From Pseudomonas fontis (GTDB lineage Bacteria; Pseudomonadota; Gammaproteobacteria; Pseudomonadales; Pseudomonadaceae), in contig NZ_JAMDGY010000018.1 of the NCBI RefSeq assembly GCF_028656955.1, forward strand, positions 1-46,529: a DNA stretch of 46,529 nt. The letters are read 5' to 3'. Both the position numbers and the translations under genes were made by a program. Each line of letters opens with the position of its first letter. The first letter of the stretch is position 1. Below the pieces are notes generated by a model that saw only the letters and a list, made by a program, of their open reading frames with translations, was not told where the DNA came from and searched no databases. Below are positions 24,421 to 33,140 of the stretch, in pieces.

Positions 24421-25248
24421 ATGATGCAAACATGTCCTTCTCGAGGTGGGCGGTGGCTGATGCCGCTGGCAATTCTCATGCTTTCTCAGTCTCTCCCTGT
24501 GCAGGGTGATGTGCTGGCGGTTACTGGGCGTATGTATAACGACGGAGGTAGCGGTAATCAATGGCACATCGTGACGTCATGGACAACTATCCCCGGGAGC
24601 TATGGGGGTGTTGTATCTTGCGGGGCCCCGACATGCTCGGTAGGTCCGGGCATGTCGACATTGGGTACCAAACAAGCTAGTTTGGGCCGTTCCCTCGCCG
24701 GCATAGTTGTGGCGGATGGATCGTCTTGGGATAAAGCAATGGAAGCTTGGATAGGGATGTATGGTCGGACTGGCAGCGATGATGAGGGTGCTTATAACAA
24801 TCTTATACTTAAATATAATATGGCCTGCACCGTTGCGGTGCACGCTGGCGGTGGGGGTGGTGGGGCCGGTGATTTACCGCCTAGCGGCAACATTTGTAGC
24901 CCTGTCGGGCCACCCCGTACGCAGTGCCAGTTCCAGGCACCTTCAATTACCCTCGCTTATAGTGGTGTCATACCTTATGTCACATCGGGTGAGACAGCGA
25001 GCGGTACAGCCTACGCGACCTGTTCCACCCGGCTCCCTATCGCCATTCGTACGGCCTCGGGGGATGATACTGTGCCGTTAGGGCGCGGTATAAGTGCACG
25101 GCTGACGGTGAATGGCCAGCCGCTTGGTACGTCGCAGATGATAGGGACAAGTGCTACCCCTCTTACTATCACCAGTACGCTATCCGGGGTCGCTACTAGT
25201 GGGGGGGCGCTATCCGGGTCGATCACGTTGTATCTTGACGTGCCTTAA
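24421..25248 (+). CDS. Putative two-domain fimbrial tip adhesin
   Basis: 275 residues and last in the fimbrial operon. A signal peptide (about 1-29, QGDVLAV) leads into a receptor-binding-like N-terminal domain of about 120 residues with GNQWH, TIPGSYGGVVSCGAPTCSVGPG and a third Cys near NMACTV. A glycine run (AGGGGGGAG) acts as a hinge. The C-terminal pilin-like domain (from about residue 165) ends ITLYLDVP. This layout of lectin domain, linker and pilin domain is that of FimH/MrpH-type tip adhesins. The ligand cannot be predicted. The gene is separated from the subunit before it by 210 bases, which hold a small AACTTT/AAAGTT dyad at 24265-24277, so it may have its own promoter. Confidence 0.72.
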   Translation: MMQTCPSRGGRWLMPLAILMLSQSLPVQGDVLAVTGRMYNDGGSGNQWHIVTSWTTIPGSYGGVVSCGAPTCSVGPGMSTLGTKQASLGRSLAGIVVADGSSWDKAMEAWIGMYGRTGSDDEGAYNNLILKYNMACTVAVHAGGGGGGAGDLPPSGNICSPVGPPRTQCQFQAPSITLAYSGVIPYVTSGETASGTAYATCSTRLPIAIRTASGDDTVPLGRGISARLTVNGQPLGTSQMIGTSATPLTITSTLSGVATSGGALSGSITLYLDVP

Positions 25249-25378
25249 TATAAAGGGGGTATGCCAATCTACCCCGCGGGTTTCAGACTCGTACGATAGG
25301 GTGATAAACGTAGTCCGGGGATACTGGTCAGGTTCCAAGTCATTCGACTCTTACAAGGCCAGCCTCGGTAACTTAACG

Positions 25379-25927
25379 ATGCGTTTCAACTTCCCTCTCG
25401 ACCGTTTTAGCATGCCGTTGGCGATGACTTGTTTGCTCGGGCTGTCCATCAGTGGTGTCGGTGCAGTGATGTACCTCTGTCACTCGCAATGGTTGGGCGA
25501 TATGGATATTCCCTCGGCGGTGGTCACGTTGGCTGTCCCGTCGGCGCGGGGCGAAAAACTGCAAGTTGGCGAAGTCGTCGACCTCCTTGGCTTGACCGCC
25601 TCAACCGGCAACACCGCCGCCCAATCCACCGAACAACTCGAATTCAAAGCCAGCTACCGCTCCAGCGACCCGAAGGCCTCCTACGTGGTCTTCACCCAGG
25701 CCGGCAATGAACTACGCTACCGCGTCGGCGAACGCCTCCCTGGTGGCAGCCAACTGCGGCGCATTGAACCCGACCGCATGGTGCTCTGGCGCGAAGGGCG
25801 TGAGGAGGTGCTGGCCATCGACCCGGTCGCCGAAGCGTTGCGCCCCGTCGACCCCCATGCCAGCGCGCAACCCATCCCGTTCAATTTGCAGCACCTGCGC
25901 GCCCTCGCGCCCAGCCTTACCGAGTAA
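25379..25927 (+). CDS. gspC: Type II secretion protein GspC
   Basis: 182 residues: a short cytoplasmic start, one membrane helix (about 11-32) and a periplasmic HR-like region (FKASYRSSDPKASYVVFTQAG, YRVGERLPGGSQLRRIEPDRMVLWREGREE) of the XcpP/GspC type. No PDZ or coiled coil follows, so it is a short version. It links the inner-membrane platform to the secretin. The ATG at 25379 is chosen because the membrane anchor starts just after it; an in-frame upstream start at 25151 overlaps the adhesin gene. It heads the gsp operon, with gspD 6 bases later. Confidence 0.85.
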   Translation: MRFNFPLDRFSMPLAMTCLLGLSISGVGAVMYLCHSQWLGDMDIPSAVVTLAVPSARGEKLQVGEVVDLLGLTASTGNTAAQSTEQLEFKASYRSSDPKASYVVFTQAGNELRYRVGERLPGGSQLRRIEPDRMVLWREGREEVLAIDPVAEALRPVDPHASAQPIPFNLQHLRALAPSLTE

Positions 25928-25933
25928 CCCGTG

Positions 25934-27784
25934 ATGAAGCATTTTCCCTCCGCACTGGTGCCCGCGGCACTAGCCCTGTGCCTGTCGTTGCCCACTGCCT
26001 TCGCCGCCGAGCAACGCTGGCAGCTGAATATGCGCGATGCCGAGCTGCGTACCGTGGCGCTGGAAATCTCCAGCATGCTCGGGCGCACCGTGGTGCTGGA
26101 CCCGAAAGTGGCCGGCAAGGTCAGCGTGGTCTCCAGCCGCGAGCTGAACAGCGCCCAGGTGCGCGAGCTACTGGTGTCGGTGCTGGATGCCAACGGCTAC
26201 ACCCTGGTCGACCAGGGCGACGTGCTGCGCATCGTGCCGATTACCGAGGCCAAGGGCATTGCCGCCGTGGTGGCGCCGGGGGCTGCGTCCAGCGAGTTCG
26301 TCACCCGGGTGTTGCCACTGGAGGCGGGCAGCGCGACGGAGATGGCCGCGCTGATTCGCCCGCTGGTGTCGAGCAATGGTTTTGTCGGCCCGGCGCCGGC
26401 GTCCAACGCGCTGGTGGTGACCGACCGCGCGCAGAACGTCGAACGCATCGCCGAGGTGCTGCGCAAGCTGGACAAGGGCGGCAGCGGCAACCAGAACATG
26501 CTGCACCTCAAGCACGCCTGGGCCGCCGATGTGGCCAAGGTGCTCAGCGAGTCGCTGGGCAAGGGCAGTGACGCGCACACCCAGGTGATCAGCGATACCC
26601 GCAGCAACCGCCTGCTGCTGATCGGCACCCCGCAAACCCGCCAGCGCCTCACCCAGCTGGCCCAGGCCATGGACGTGCCGCCCTCCGAGCAGGTCGGCGG
26701 CTCGCAGGTGATCCGCCTGCGCCATGGCGATGCCAAGGAATTTGCCGACATGCTCTCCGATGTCGGCCAGCGCCTGCGCCAGGGCGGCGGCGACGGCCGC
26801 AGCAACGATGCGCGGGCCATGAAAGACGTGCTGATCAAGGCCCACGAAAGCCAGAACGCGCTGGTGGTGGTCGCCGACCCGGAGCAGGTGCGCAGCATCG
26901 AGAACATCGTCAAGCAACTCGACCAGCCGCGCGCCCAGGTGCTGATCCAGGCCGCCATCGTTGAAGTCACCGGCGATGTCAGCGAAGCGCTGGGCGTGCA
27001 GTGGGGCGGCAGCGGCAACAATGCCAGCGGGGCGATTACCTTCCCGGGTGTGGGCGCAGCCATCGGCGCGCTCACCGGCAAGGAGCTGCCCGAAGGCGCG
27101 CTGCTGGAAGTCGGCGGCGGGGCGTTCAAGGCCTTGCTCTCGGCGTTGATGCGCGACAACAACAGCAACCTGATGTCCACCCCCAGCCTGCTGACCCTGG
27201 ACAACCAGGAGGCAAACATCCTGGTGGGGCAGAACGTGCCGTTCCAGACCGGCTCGTACGCCTCGGGTGGCAACAGCGAAGACAAGCCGTTCACCACCAC
27301 GCAGCGCGAAGACATCGGCCTGACCCTGAAAATCAAGCCGCATATCAACCAGGGCGACTCGCTGCGCCTGGAGATCGAACAGGAAAACTCCGAGATCACC
27401 CCGGCGCCGACCGGCGTCACGGCCTCGGACATCATCACCAACAAGCGCTCGATCAAGACCACGGTATTGGCCAGCAACGGCCAGGTGATCGTGCTCGGCG
27501 GGCTGATGCGCGACAACATCAAGACCCAGGTGAGCATGGTCCCGGGGCTGGGGCGCCTGCCGCTGGTGGGTGGGCTGTTCCGCTGGACCAATGAGGTGCG
27601 CGAGAAAACCAACCTGATGGTGTTCCTGCGCCCGACCATCATCGATGGGCCGGAGGCGGCTGGCGAAGTCGGCCGGCGCAAGTACAACGCGCTGCGCTTG
27701 CTGGACGAAGCGTCCACCCAGCGCCAACACGGCAGCACGCTGCCCGCGCAGGCCGCGCAGCTGTTTGACGAGGCCGGCCAGTGA
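25934..27784 (+). CDS. gspD: Type II secretion secretin GspD
   Basis: About 616 residues forming the outer-membrane gate. A signal peptide (about 1-24, FAA) is followed by N0 (WQLNMRDAELRTVALEIS), repeated N1-N3 ring domains (VLPLEAGSATEMAALIRPL; NALVVTD; SNRLLLIGTPQTRQRL; NALVVVADPEQVRSIE) and the secretin core (LMSTPSLLTLDNQEANILVG, VPFQTGSY, VLGGLMRDNI, MVFLRPTII). GTG at 25931 directly before ATG 25934 is an alternative start. The mature start is not a lipoprotein and no pilotin gene is seen nearby. It overlaps gspE by 4 bases (GTGA). Confidence 0.95.
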   Translation: MKHFPSALVPAALALCLSLPTAFAAEQRWQLNMRDAELRTVALEISSMLGRTVVLDPKVAGKVSVVSSRELNSAQVRELLVSVLDANGYTLVDQGDVLRIVPITEAKGIAAVVAPGAASSEFVTRVLPLEAGSATEMAALIRPLVSSNGFVGPAPASNALVVTDRAQNVERIAEVLRKLDKGGSGNQNMLHLKHAWAADVAKVLSESLGKGSDAHTQVISDTRSNRLLLIGTPQTRQRLTQLAQAMDVPPSEQVGGSQVIRLRHGDAKEFADMLSDVGQRLRQGGGDGRSNDARAMKDVLIKAHESQNALVVVADPEQVRSIENIVKQLDQPRAQVLIQAAIVEVTGDVSEALGVQWGGSGNNASGAITFPGVGAAIGALTGKELPEGALLEVGGGAFKALLSALMRDNNSNLMSTPSLLTLDNQEANILVGQNVPFQTGSYASGGNSEDKPFTTTQREDIGLTLKIKPHINQGDSLRLEIEQENSEITPAPTGVTASDIITNKRSIKTTVLASNGQVIVLGGLMRDNIKTQVSMVPGLGRLPLVGGLFRWTNEVREKTNLMVFLRPTIIDGPEAAGEVGRRKYNALRLLDEASTQRQHGSTLPAQAAQLFDEAGQ

Positions 27785-29202
27785 GCCGCGCAGTGCTGCC
27801 TTTCAGCTTCGCCCGGCGCCAGGGCGTGTTGCTCGATGCCGACGAGCAGGGCGCCTGTGTGTGGCTGCGCGAAGGCGCTTCGCTGACCGCGCTGGCTGAA
27901 GCCCAGCGCGTGCATGGCGGCTTGTTGCGCTACCACTGGCTGGATGAGGCGCAGTTCAGCCAGCGCCTGGTGGCCTGCTATGCCAGCAGCCAACATGGCG
28001 CCGAGCAGGTCGCCCAGGGCATGGAAGGCGAATACGACCTGCAAGGCATGACCGAGCAGTTGCCACGCAATGCCGACTTGCTGGAGCAGGAAGGCGACGC
28101 GCCGATCATCCGCCTGATCAACGCGTTGCTCGGCCAGGCCGTGCGCGAGCAGGCTTCCGACGTGCATATCGAAACCTTCGAGCAGCGCCTGTGTGTGCGC
28201 TTTCGAGTCGACGGGGTGTTGCGTGAGGTGCTGCAGCCACCGCGTGAGCTGGCGACGCTGCTGGTGTCGCGGGTCAAGGTCATGGCACGCATGGACATTG
28301 CTGAAAAACGCGTGCCGCAAGACGGCCGCATCGCCCTGGTGATTGCCGGCCACGAAGTGGATGTGCGGGTCTCGACCCTGCCGTCGGCGCATGGCGAGCG
28401 GGTGGTGATGCGCCTGCTCGACAAGCGCTCCGGGCAGGGCCTGAGCCTGGACAAACTCGACCTGGCCCCGGCCAATCTGGCGGCGCTGCACGATGCCTTG
28501 GGCCGGCCCCATGGGATCATCCTGGTGACCGGGCCGACCGGCTCGGGCAAGACCACTTCGCTGTATTCGGCGCTGGCCGACCTCAACGACCAGACGCGCA
28601 ACATCATGACCGTGGAAGACCCCATCGAATACCACCTGGCCGGCATCGGCCAGACCCAGGTCAACGCCAAGGTCGAGATGACCTTTGCCCGTGGCCTGCG
28701 GGCGATTCTGCGCCAGGACCCGGACGTGGTGATGATCGGCGAGATCCGCGACCGCGAGACGGCCGATATCGCCGTGCAGGCCTCGTTGACCGGCCACCTG
28801 GTGCTCTCGACCTTGCACACCAACACGGCGGTCGGCGCTATCACCCGCTTGGTGGATATCGGCGTGGAGCCGTTTTTGCTGGCCTCCTCGGTCAGTTGCC
28901 TGGTGGCGCAGCGGCTGGTGCGCCGCCTGTGCCCGCAATGCAAGGCGCCGGGCCCGCAGGGTACGTATCAGGCAGTGGGCTGCGCCCAGTGCCAAGGCGG
29001 TTATCGCGGGCGCGCGGCGATCTATGAGGTGGTGGCAGTAGACACCGCATTGCGCAGTGCCATCCACCAGGGCGCCAGTGAGCAGGCCCTGGAAAACCTC
29101 GCGCGCCAGCACTCCAGCAGCCTGTACGACGATGGCGTGCGCCTGGTGGATGCCGGTGTCACCAGCCAGGCGGAACTGCTGCGCGTGACCCGGGAGCATT
29201 GA
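27781..29202 (+). CDS. gspE: Type II secretion ATPase GspE
   Basis: 473 residues. Walker A is GPTGSGKTT (K257), the Asp box and Walker B are in ILRQDPDVVMIGEIRDRETA, and the His box is in LSTLHTNTAVGAI. A tetracysteine zinc site is present (C384, C387, C401, C404). It is the cytoplasmic motor that powers pseudopilus assembly. It starts with GTG overlapping the gspD stop. The N-terminal GspL-binding part is shorter than in E. coli-type GspE but normal for this family. Confidence 0.95.
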   Translation: MSRAVLPFSFARRQGVLLDADEQGACVWLREGASLTALAEAQRVHGGLLRYHWLDEAQFSQRLVACYASSQHGAEQVAQGMEGEYDLQGMTEQLPRNADLLEQEGDAPIIRLINALLGQAVREQASDVHIETFEQRLCVRFRVDGVLREVLQPPRELATLLVSRVKVMARMDIAEKRVPQDGRIALVIAGHEVDVRVSTLPSAHGERVVMRLLDKRSGQGLSLDKLDLAPANLAALHDALGRPHGIILVTGPTGSGKTTSLYSALADLNDQTRNIMTVEDPIEYHLAGIGQTQVNAKVEMTFARGLRAILRQDPDVVMIGEIRDRETADIAVQASLTGHLVLSTLHTNTAVGAITRLVDIGVEPFLLASSVSCLVAQRLVRRLCPQCKAPGPQGTYQAVGCAQCQGGYRGRAAIYEVVAVDTALRSAIHQGASEQALENLARQHSSSLYDDGVRLVDAGVTSQAELLRVTREH

Positions 29203-29203
29203 G

Positions 29204-30409
29204 ATGGCGGTGTTCAGGTATGTCGCCCTCGACCGGCAAGGCAAGCGCCACAGCGGCGTGATGGAAGCGGAAAGCGACCGCCAGGTGCGTCAGCAGTTGC
29301 GCGAGGGCGCGTTGCAGCCACTCAGCGTGGTCTCGGGCGGGGCGCGTGGTGGGCTGTTCTGCACCGCGCGCCAGCGCATCAAGGCGGCGGAGTTGGCGTT
29401 GCTAACCCGTCAGCTATCGACCTTGCTGCTGGCCGGCCTGCCACTGAGCGAAGCCTTGCAGGCCGTCGCCGACCAGAGCACCCAGCGCGTGGTGCAAAGC
29501 GTGCTCTGTGCGGTGCGCGCCAAGGTGGTGGAAGGTTTCACCCTGGCCTGCGCACTGGAAGCATTCCCCGCCGCCTTCCCGCAGCTATACCGCGCCACGG
29601 TGGCGGCGGGTGAGCGCTCCGGCCAGTTGGGCCGGGTGATGGAGCAATTGGCTGACTACACCCAGGCGCGTCAGCTGGCCCGGCAGAAGATCCAGATGGC
29701 CTTGATCTACCCGGTGATTCTGTTGGTGGGCTCGTTGGGGATTGTCTGCTTCCTGCTGGCCTACGTGGTGCCGGACGTGGTCAAGGTGTTCAGCGAAAGC
29801 GGCCATCAGTTGCCGCTGCTGACCCGCGTGCTGATCGCCTGTAGCGATGCGGTGCGCGGTTATGGCCTGTATGCCGCGATTCTCGCTGTAGCAACCGTTG
29901 TCGGCCTACGCCAGCTGTTGCTGCGCCCGCAGTGGCGCGCCCGCTGGCACAACGCGCTGCTGCGTGTGCCATTGGCCAGCCCGCTGATCCGCGCCACCGA
30001 GGCCGCACGCTTTGCCAGCACCCTGGCGATTCTCGGGCGCAGCGGCGAGCCGCTGGTGGAAAGCCTGGATATCGCCGCCTCGGTGGTCGGCAACCAGGCC
30101 ATTCGCCTGCGCCTGCAGGGCGTGGCCCGCAGCGTGCGCGAAGGCGGTTCGCTGGCCCGTGGCCTGGAGCGTTCGGGGGATGTGCCGCCAATGATGCTGC
30201 ACATGATCGCCAGCGGTGAACGCTCCGGCACCCTCGACAGCATGCTGGCGCGCGCCGCCGAGCAACAGGAGCAGTTGCTGGCCAGCAAGGTCGGCGTCGC
30301 GGTGCAGCTGTTCGAGCCGGCGATGCTGGTGTTCATGGGGGTGGTGGTGATGGTCATCGTGATGGCCATCCTGCTGCCCATTCTCAGCCTTAATCAACTG
30401 GTGGTTTGA
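29204..30409 (+). CDS. gspF: Type II secretion platform protein GspF
   Basis: 401 residues, the usual GspF length, with the two repeated GspF cytoplasmic domains (LARQKIQMALIYPVILL after the first; ARAAEQQEQLLASKVG after the second) and three membrane segments (about 167-190, 218-240 and 370-395). It is the inner-membrane core that turns ATPase motion into pseudopilus growth. It begins one base after gspE. Confidence 0.95.
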   Translation: MAVFRYVALDRQGKRHSGVMEAESDRQVRQQLREGALQPLSVVSGGARGGLFCTARQRIKAAELALLTRQLSTLLLAGLPLSEALQAVADQSTQRVVQSVLCAVRAKVVEGFTLACALEAFPAAFPQLYRATVAAGERSGQLGRVMEQLADYTQARQLARQKIQMALIYPVILLVGSLGIVCFLLAYVVPDVVKVFSESGHQLPLLTRVLIACSDAVRGYGLYAAILAVATVVGLRQLLLRPQWRARWHNALLRVPLASPLIRATEAARFASTLAILGRSGEPLVESLDIAASVVGNQAIRLRLQGVARSVREGGSLARGLERSGDVPPMMLHMIASGERSGTLDSMLARAAEQQEQLLASKVGVAVQLFEPAMLVFMGVVVMVIVMAILLPILSLNQLVV

Positions 30410-30412
30410 AGT

Positions 30413-30862
30413 ATGTGTCGTTCGTTTCGCAGCAAGTCGGCCAAGCAGCGCGGCTTTACCCTGATTGAAGTGATGGTGGTGGTGGTGATCCTCGGCGTTC
30501 TCGGCGCACTGATCGTGCCGCAGATCATGAACCGGCCGGATCAGGCCAAGGTGACGGCCGCGCGCAGCGACTTGCAGGCCATTGCCACGGCGTTGGAAAT
30601 CTATCGCCTGGACAACTTCGACTACCCCAGCACCGAGCAGGGCCTGCTGGCCTTGACCGAAGAGCCCCGGCAAGAACCGCTGCCACGCCACTGGAGTGCT
30701 GGCGGCTACCTCAAGGCCCAGCCGAAAGACCCCTGGGGCAATGCCTACCACTACGACCGCGAAAGCGCGCACGAGCAGGAATTCGACCTGTCGTCGTTCG
30801 GCGCCGATGGCCGTGCCGGTGGCAGCGGCAGCAATGCCGATATCGGCAACTGGGTACGTTGA
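30413..30862 (+). CDS. gspG: Major pseudopilin GspG
   Basis: 149 residues with a prepilin leader ending at Gly14, then FTLIEVMVVVVILGVLG with Glu at +5. The C-terminal part has the GspG signature (YPSTEQGLLAL, PWGNAYHY, DLSSFGADG) including the calcium-site loop. It is the main subunit of the periplasmic pseudopilus. A prepilin peptidase is needed but is not encoded in this cluster, so PilD elsewhere must process it. Confidence 0.96.
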   Translation: MCRSFRSKSAKQRGFTLIEVMVVVVILGVLGALIVPQIMNRPDQAKVTAARSDLQAIATALEIYRLDNFDYPSTEQGLLALTEEPRQEPLPRHWSAGGYLKAQPKDPWGNAYHYDRESAHEQEFDLSSFGADGRAGGSGSNADIGNWVR

Positions 30863-30868
30863 GCCTTC

Positions 30869-31345
30869 GTGAAGCGTTCAGCGCGCGGGTTCACCCTGGT
30901 CGAGTTGCTGGTCGTGCTGGTGCTGGTCGGCATGCTGGTGGGCATGGCCACCTTGAGCATTGGCGATCGTAGCGCCCGGTTGGCCCGTGACGAGGCCCGG
31001 CAGTTGGCGTTGCAGGTGGCGTACCTGCACGACCGCGCAGTGGATGAAGGCCGAGACTTCGGCCTGCGCTTCGATGAGCGCTCGTACCGCGTGATGGATT
31101 ATCGCCACGGCGAATGGCAGTACCTGAAGGGCCCGGGGTATGAATTGCCCGGTGGGCTGAGCGTCGACCTGTGGAGCGAAAACGTGCCGCAGGCGCTGCG
31201 CGGCGTGATCGACCGCACGCCGCAGGTGGTGGTGCTGGCCGATGAGCCAGGCACGCCGTTTCGCCTGGCCTTTCGCAAGGACACCCGGGTGTTGCTAAAG
31301 CTGAAAAGCGACGGCCTGGGCCAGGTGGTGCCGGATGAACGCTGA
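30869..31345 (+). CDS. gspH: Minor pseudopilin GspH
   Basis: 158 residues from a GTG start. The prepilin leader is short (cleavage after Gly7) before FTLVELLVVLVLVGMLV with Glu at +5. The globular part matches the GspH type. It joins GspI, J and K to the top of the pseudopilus. It overlaps gspI by 11 bases. Confidence 0.92.
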   Translation: MKRSARGFTLVELLVVLVLVGMLVGMATLSIGDRSARLARDEARQLALQVAYLHDRAVDEGRDFGLRFDERSYRVMDYRHGEWQYLKGPGYELPGGLSVDLWSENVPQALRGVIDRTPQVVVLADEPGTPFRLAFRKDTRVLLKLKSDGLGQVVPDER

Positions 31346-31697
31346 ACGCGGTTTTACCCTGCTTGAGGTGATGATTGCCCTGGCCGTGTTTGCGGTGTTG
31401 TCGGCCGCGTGCCTGTCGGCGGTCAGTGGCCTGACGGGGCAGTCGGCACGGATCGAGGAGAAGCTGCTGGCAGTGCTGCTGGCCGATAACCGCGCCAATG
31501 AGCTGCGTTTGTACGGCGAGCGACCACGGGGCAACGCCCCGGCAGAGCGGGTGCAGTTTGCCGGGCGCGATTTTCGGGTGAGCACGGCGTCGACCGAGCA
31601 GAACTTGCCGGGTGTGCACGCTGTACGCATCCGTGTCGCCAATGCCAAGGGCATGACCCTGTACGACCTCGATGCCTGGCTGGAGGCTACGCCATGA
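31335..31697 (+). CDS. gspI: Minor pseudopilin GspI
   Basis: 120 residues with leader MNAERG, then FTLLEVMIALAVFAVLSA with Glu at +5. Size and the NELRLYG and VRVANAKG pattern fit GspI, which starts the tip complex with GspJ and GspK. Overlaps gspJ by 4 bases. Confidence 0.92.
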   Translation: MNAERGFTLLEVMIALAVFAVLSAACLSAVSGLTGQSARIEEKLLAVLLADNRANELRLYGERPRGNAPAERVQFAGRDFRVSTASTEQNLPGVHAVRIRVANAKGMTLYDLDAWLEATP

Positions 31698-32269
31698 GAC
31701 GGCCACAGCAAGGCTTTACGTTGCTGGAACTGCTGATTGCCATGAGCCTGTTCAGCCTGATCGCGGTGGCCTGCTGGACGCTGTTCGACGGTGTGGTGCG
31801 CGCCGAGCGCGCCAATACCCGGGTGCACACGCAACTGGGCGAGTTGCAGCGGGCCATGCGCATTATCGAGCAGGACGCGGTGCACGCCGTGGCCGTGGCT
31901 TTGCCGGGTGGCGAGCGCCAGGCGGTGCGGGTTGATGGCAGTTCCATCAGTTGGGTGCGGGGCAATCGCCGCAATGTGCGCGACCTGGCGCGCGGCACGC
32001 AGTCGATTGTGCGCTATCGGTTAGACGGTGATGTGCTGTGGCGCGATGAAGCGCCGTTGGAGCGCGCCAACGAGATCGTTTCCCTGCCAGTGCTGCAAGC
32101 GGTAAGCAAAGTGAGCTGGCAGGTTTATGTGGATGGCTGGCAACCCGCGATGGCGGCCGTCGCACGCCGTGAAGCGGTGGCCTTGCCGCGTGGGTTGCAG
32201 GTGCAGCTGTCGTTGCCGCGTTACCCGGATGTGCGCCGTGTGCTGCTGTTGCCGGGCAGTGCGCCATGA
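31694..32269 (+). CDS. gspJ: Minor pseudopilin GspJ
   Basis: 191 residues with leader ending Gly7, then FTLLELLIAMSLFSLIAVA. The body (LQRAMRIIEQDAVHAV, VRYRLDGDVLWRDEAP) is typical GspJ. It is part of the pseudopilus tip trimer. Overlaps gspK by 4 bases. Confidence 0.93.
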   Translation: MRRPQQGFTLLELLIAMSLFSLIAVACWTLFDGVVRAERANTRVHTQLGELQRAMRIIEQDAVHAVAVALPGGERQAVRVDGSSISWVRGNRRNVRDLARGTQSIVRYRLDGDVLWRDEAPLERANEIVSLPVLQAVSKVSWQVYVDGWQPAMAAVARREAVALPRGLQVQLSLPRYPDVRRVLLLPGSAP

Positions 32270-33138
32270 GCCGCAACGACGCGCGGCAGCGCGGCATCGC
32301 CCTGGTCACGGTGTTGCTGGTGCTGAGCCTGGCCTTGCTGCTGGTGGGTGGCATGCTGCGCGGGCAAGTCACCTCCAGCAGAAGCACCGCCATGCAGGTG
32401 CAGCACAAGCAACTGTGGCAGGCGGCGCTGGGGGCGGAACACATGGCGGTGGCGCGGCTGGAGCAGGCGCTGCGAACCCTGAACGAGGCCGATTGGCGGG
32501 CGCCGCAGCGAGACCTGGCGTTCGCCGATGCACGGGTCGATCTGCACATCGAGGATTTGGCCGGGCGTTTCAATATTGGTTCGATTGTCGATTTGCAGCA
32601 TCCGCCGAAAATTCAAATCGAGCGCTGGCAGCGCTTGCTGAAAACCTTGCAGCTGCCGGCCACGCTGCTGGTGCCGCAGGCCAATGAAAGCGAGCCATCG
32701 ACGCCGGTCGCACGGGGCAGGGTGGTGGTGCCGATGGCGGCGGACATCGGCCTGCTGCGCCTGCGTGAAGGAATCAATGCACAGGTACTGCGTACCCTGG
32801 AGCCTTGGGTGGTGTGGTTGCCGGCGCAAGTCGGCCTGAACGTCAATACCGCCAGCCCTACAGTGCTGGCGACGCTGGGGCTGGAGCAGACGGTGGTTGA
32901 TCGGCTCGCGGCCCAGCCGCTCAAGGGGATCGGCGAGCTTGGGCGTCTGGCCGGGCAGGGCAATGAACCTTTCAACGTGCAGGGCCTGACGACCACCAGC
33001 CAGTGGTACCGCGTTCATCTGGTGGTGCGCCTGGGGCCGCGTGTGCTGCACAGCCGCAGCGACCTGTTCGTCGACCCTAAAACCCAAAAAATCAGTGTGG
33101 TGCGCCGGGCGATCAAGCCGGCGGCCGAGGTGGAGTGA
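32266..33138 (+). CDS. gspK: Minor pseudopilin GspK
   Basis: 290 residues. The prepilin-like start QRGIALVTVLLVLSLALLL lacks Glu at +5 (Thr instead), as is usual for GspK, the subunit at the very tip. The alpha-helical insert and LNVNTASPTVLATLG (helix-hairpin-helix-like) are GspK features. Overlaps the next start region, supporting coupling. Confidence 0.93.
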   Translation: MSRNDARQRGIALVTVLLVLSLALLLVGGMLRGQVTSSRSTAMQVQHKQLWQAALGAEHMAVARLEQALRTLNEADWRAPQRDLAFADARVDLHIEDLAGRFNIGSIVDLQHPPKIQIERWQRLLKTLQLPATLLVPQANESEPSTPVARGRVVVPMAADIGLLRLREGINAQVLRTLEPWVVWLPAQVGLNVNTASPTVLATLGLEQTVVDRLAAQPLKGIGELGRLAGQGNEPFNVQGLTTTSQWYRVHLVVRLGPRVLHSRSDLFVDPKTQKISVVRRAIKPAAEVE

Positions 33139-33140
33139 GC

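Noticed and set aside
25254..25275. Hairpin GGGGTA/TACCCC after the adhesin gene as a terminator
   Set aside because: Short stem, long loop and no T tract; insufficient to call.
26197..29244. 1015-codon minus-strand frame across gspD and gspE
   Set aside because: It lies opposite two well-conserved secretion genes, and its translation is low-complexity and typical of antisense frames.
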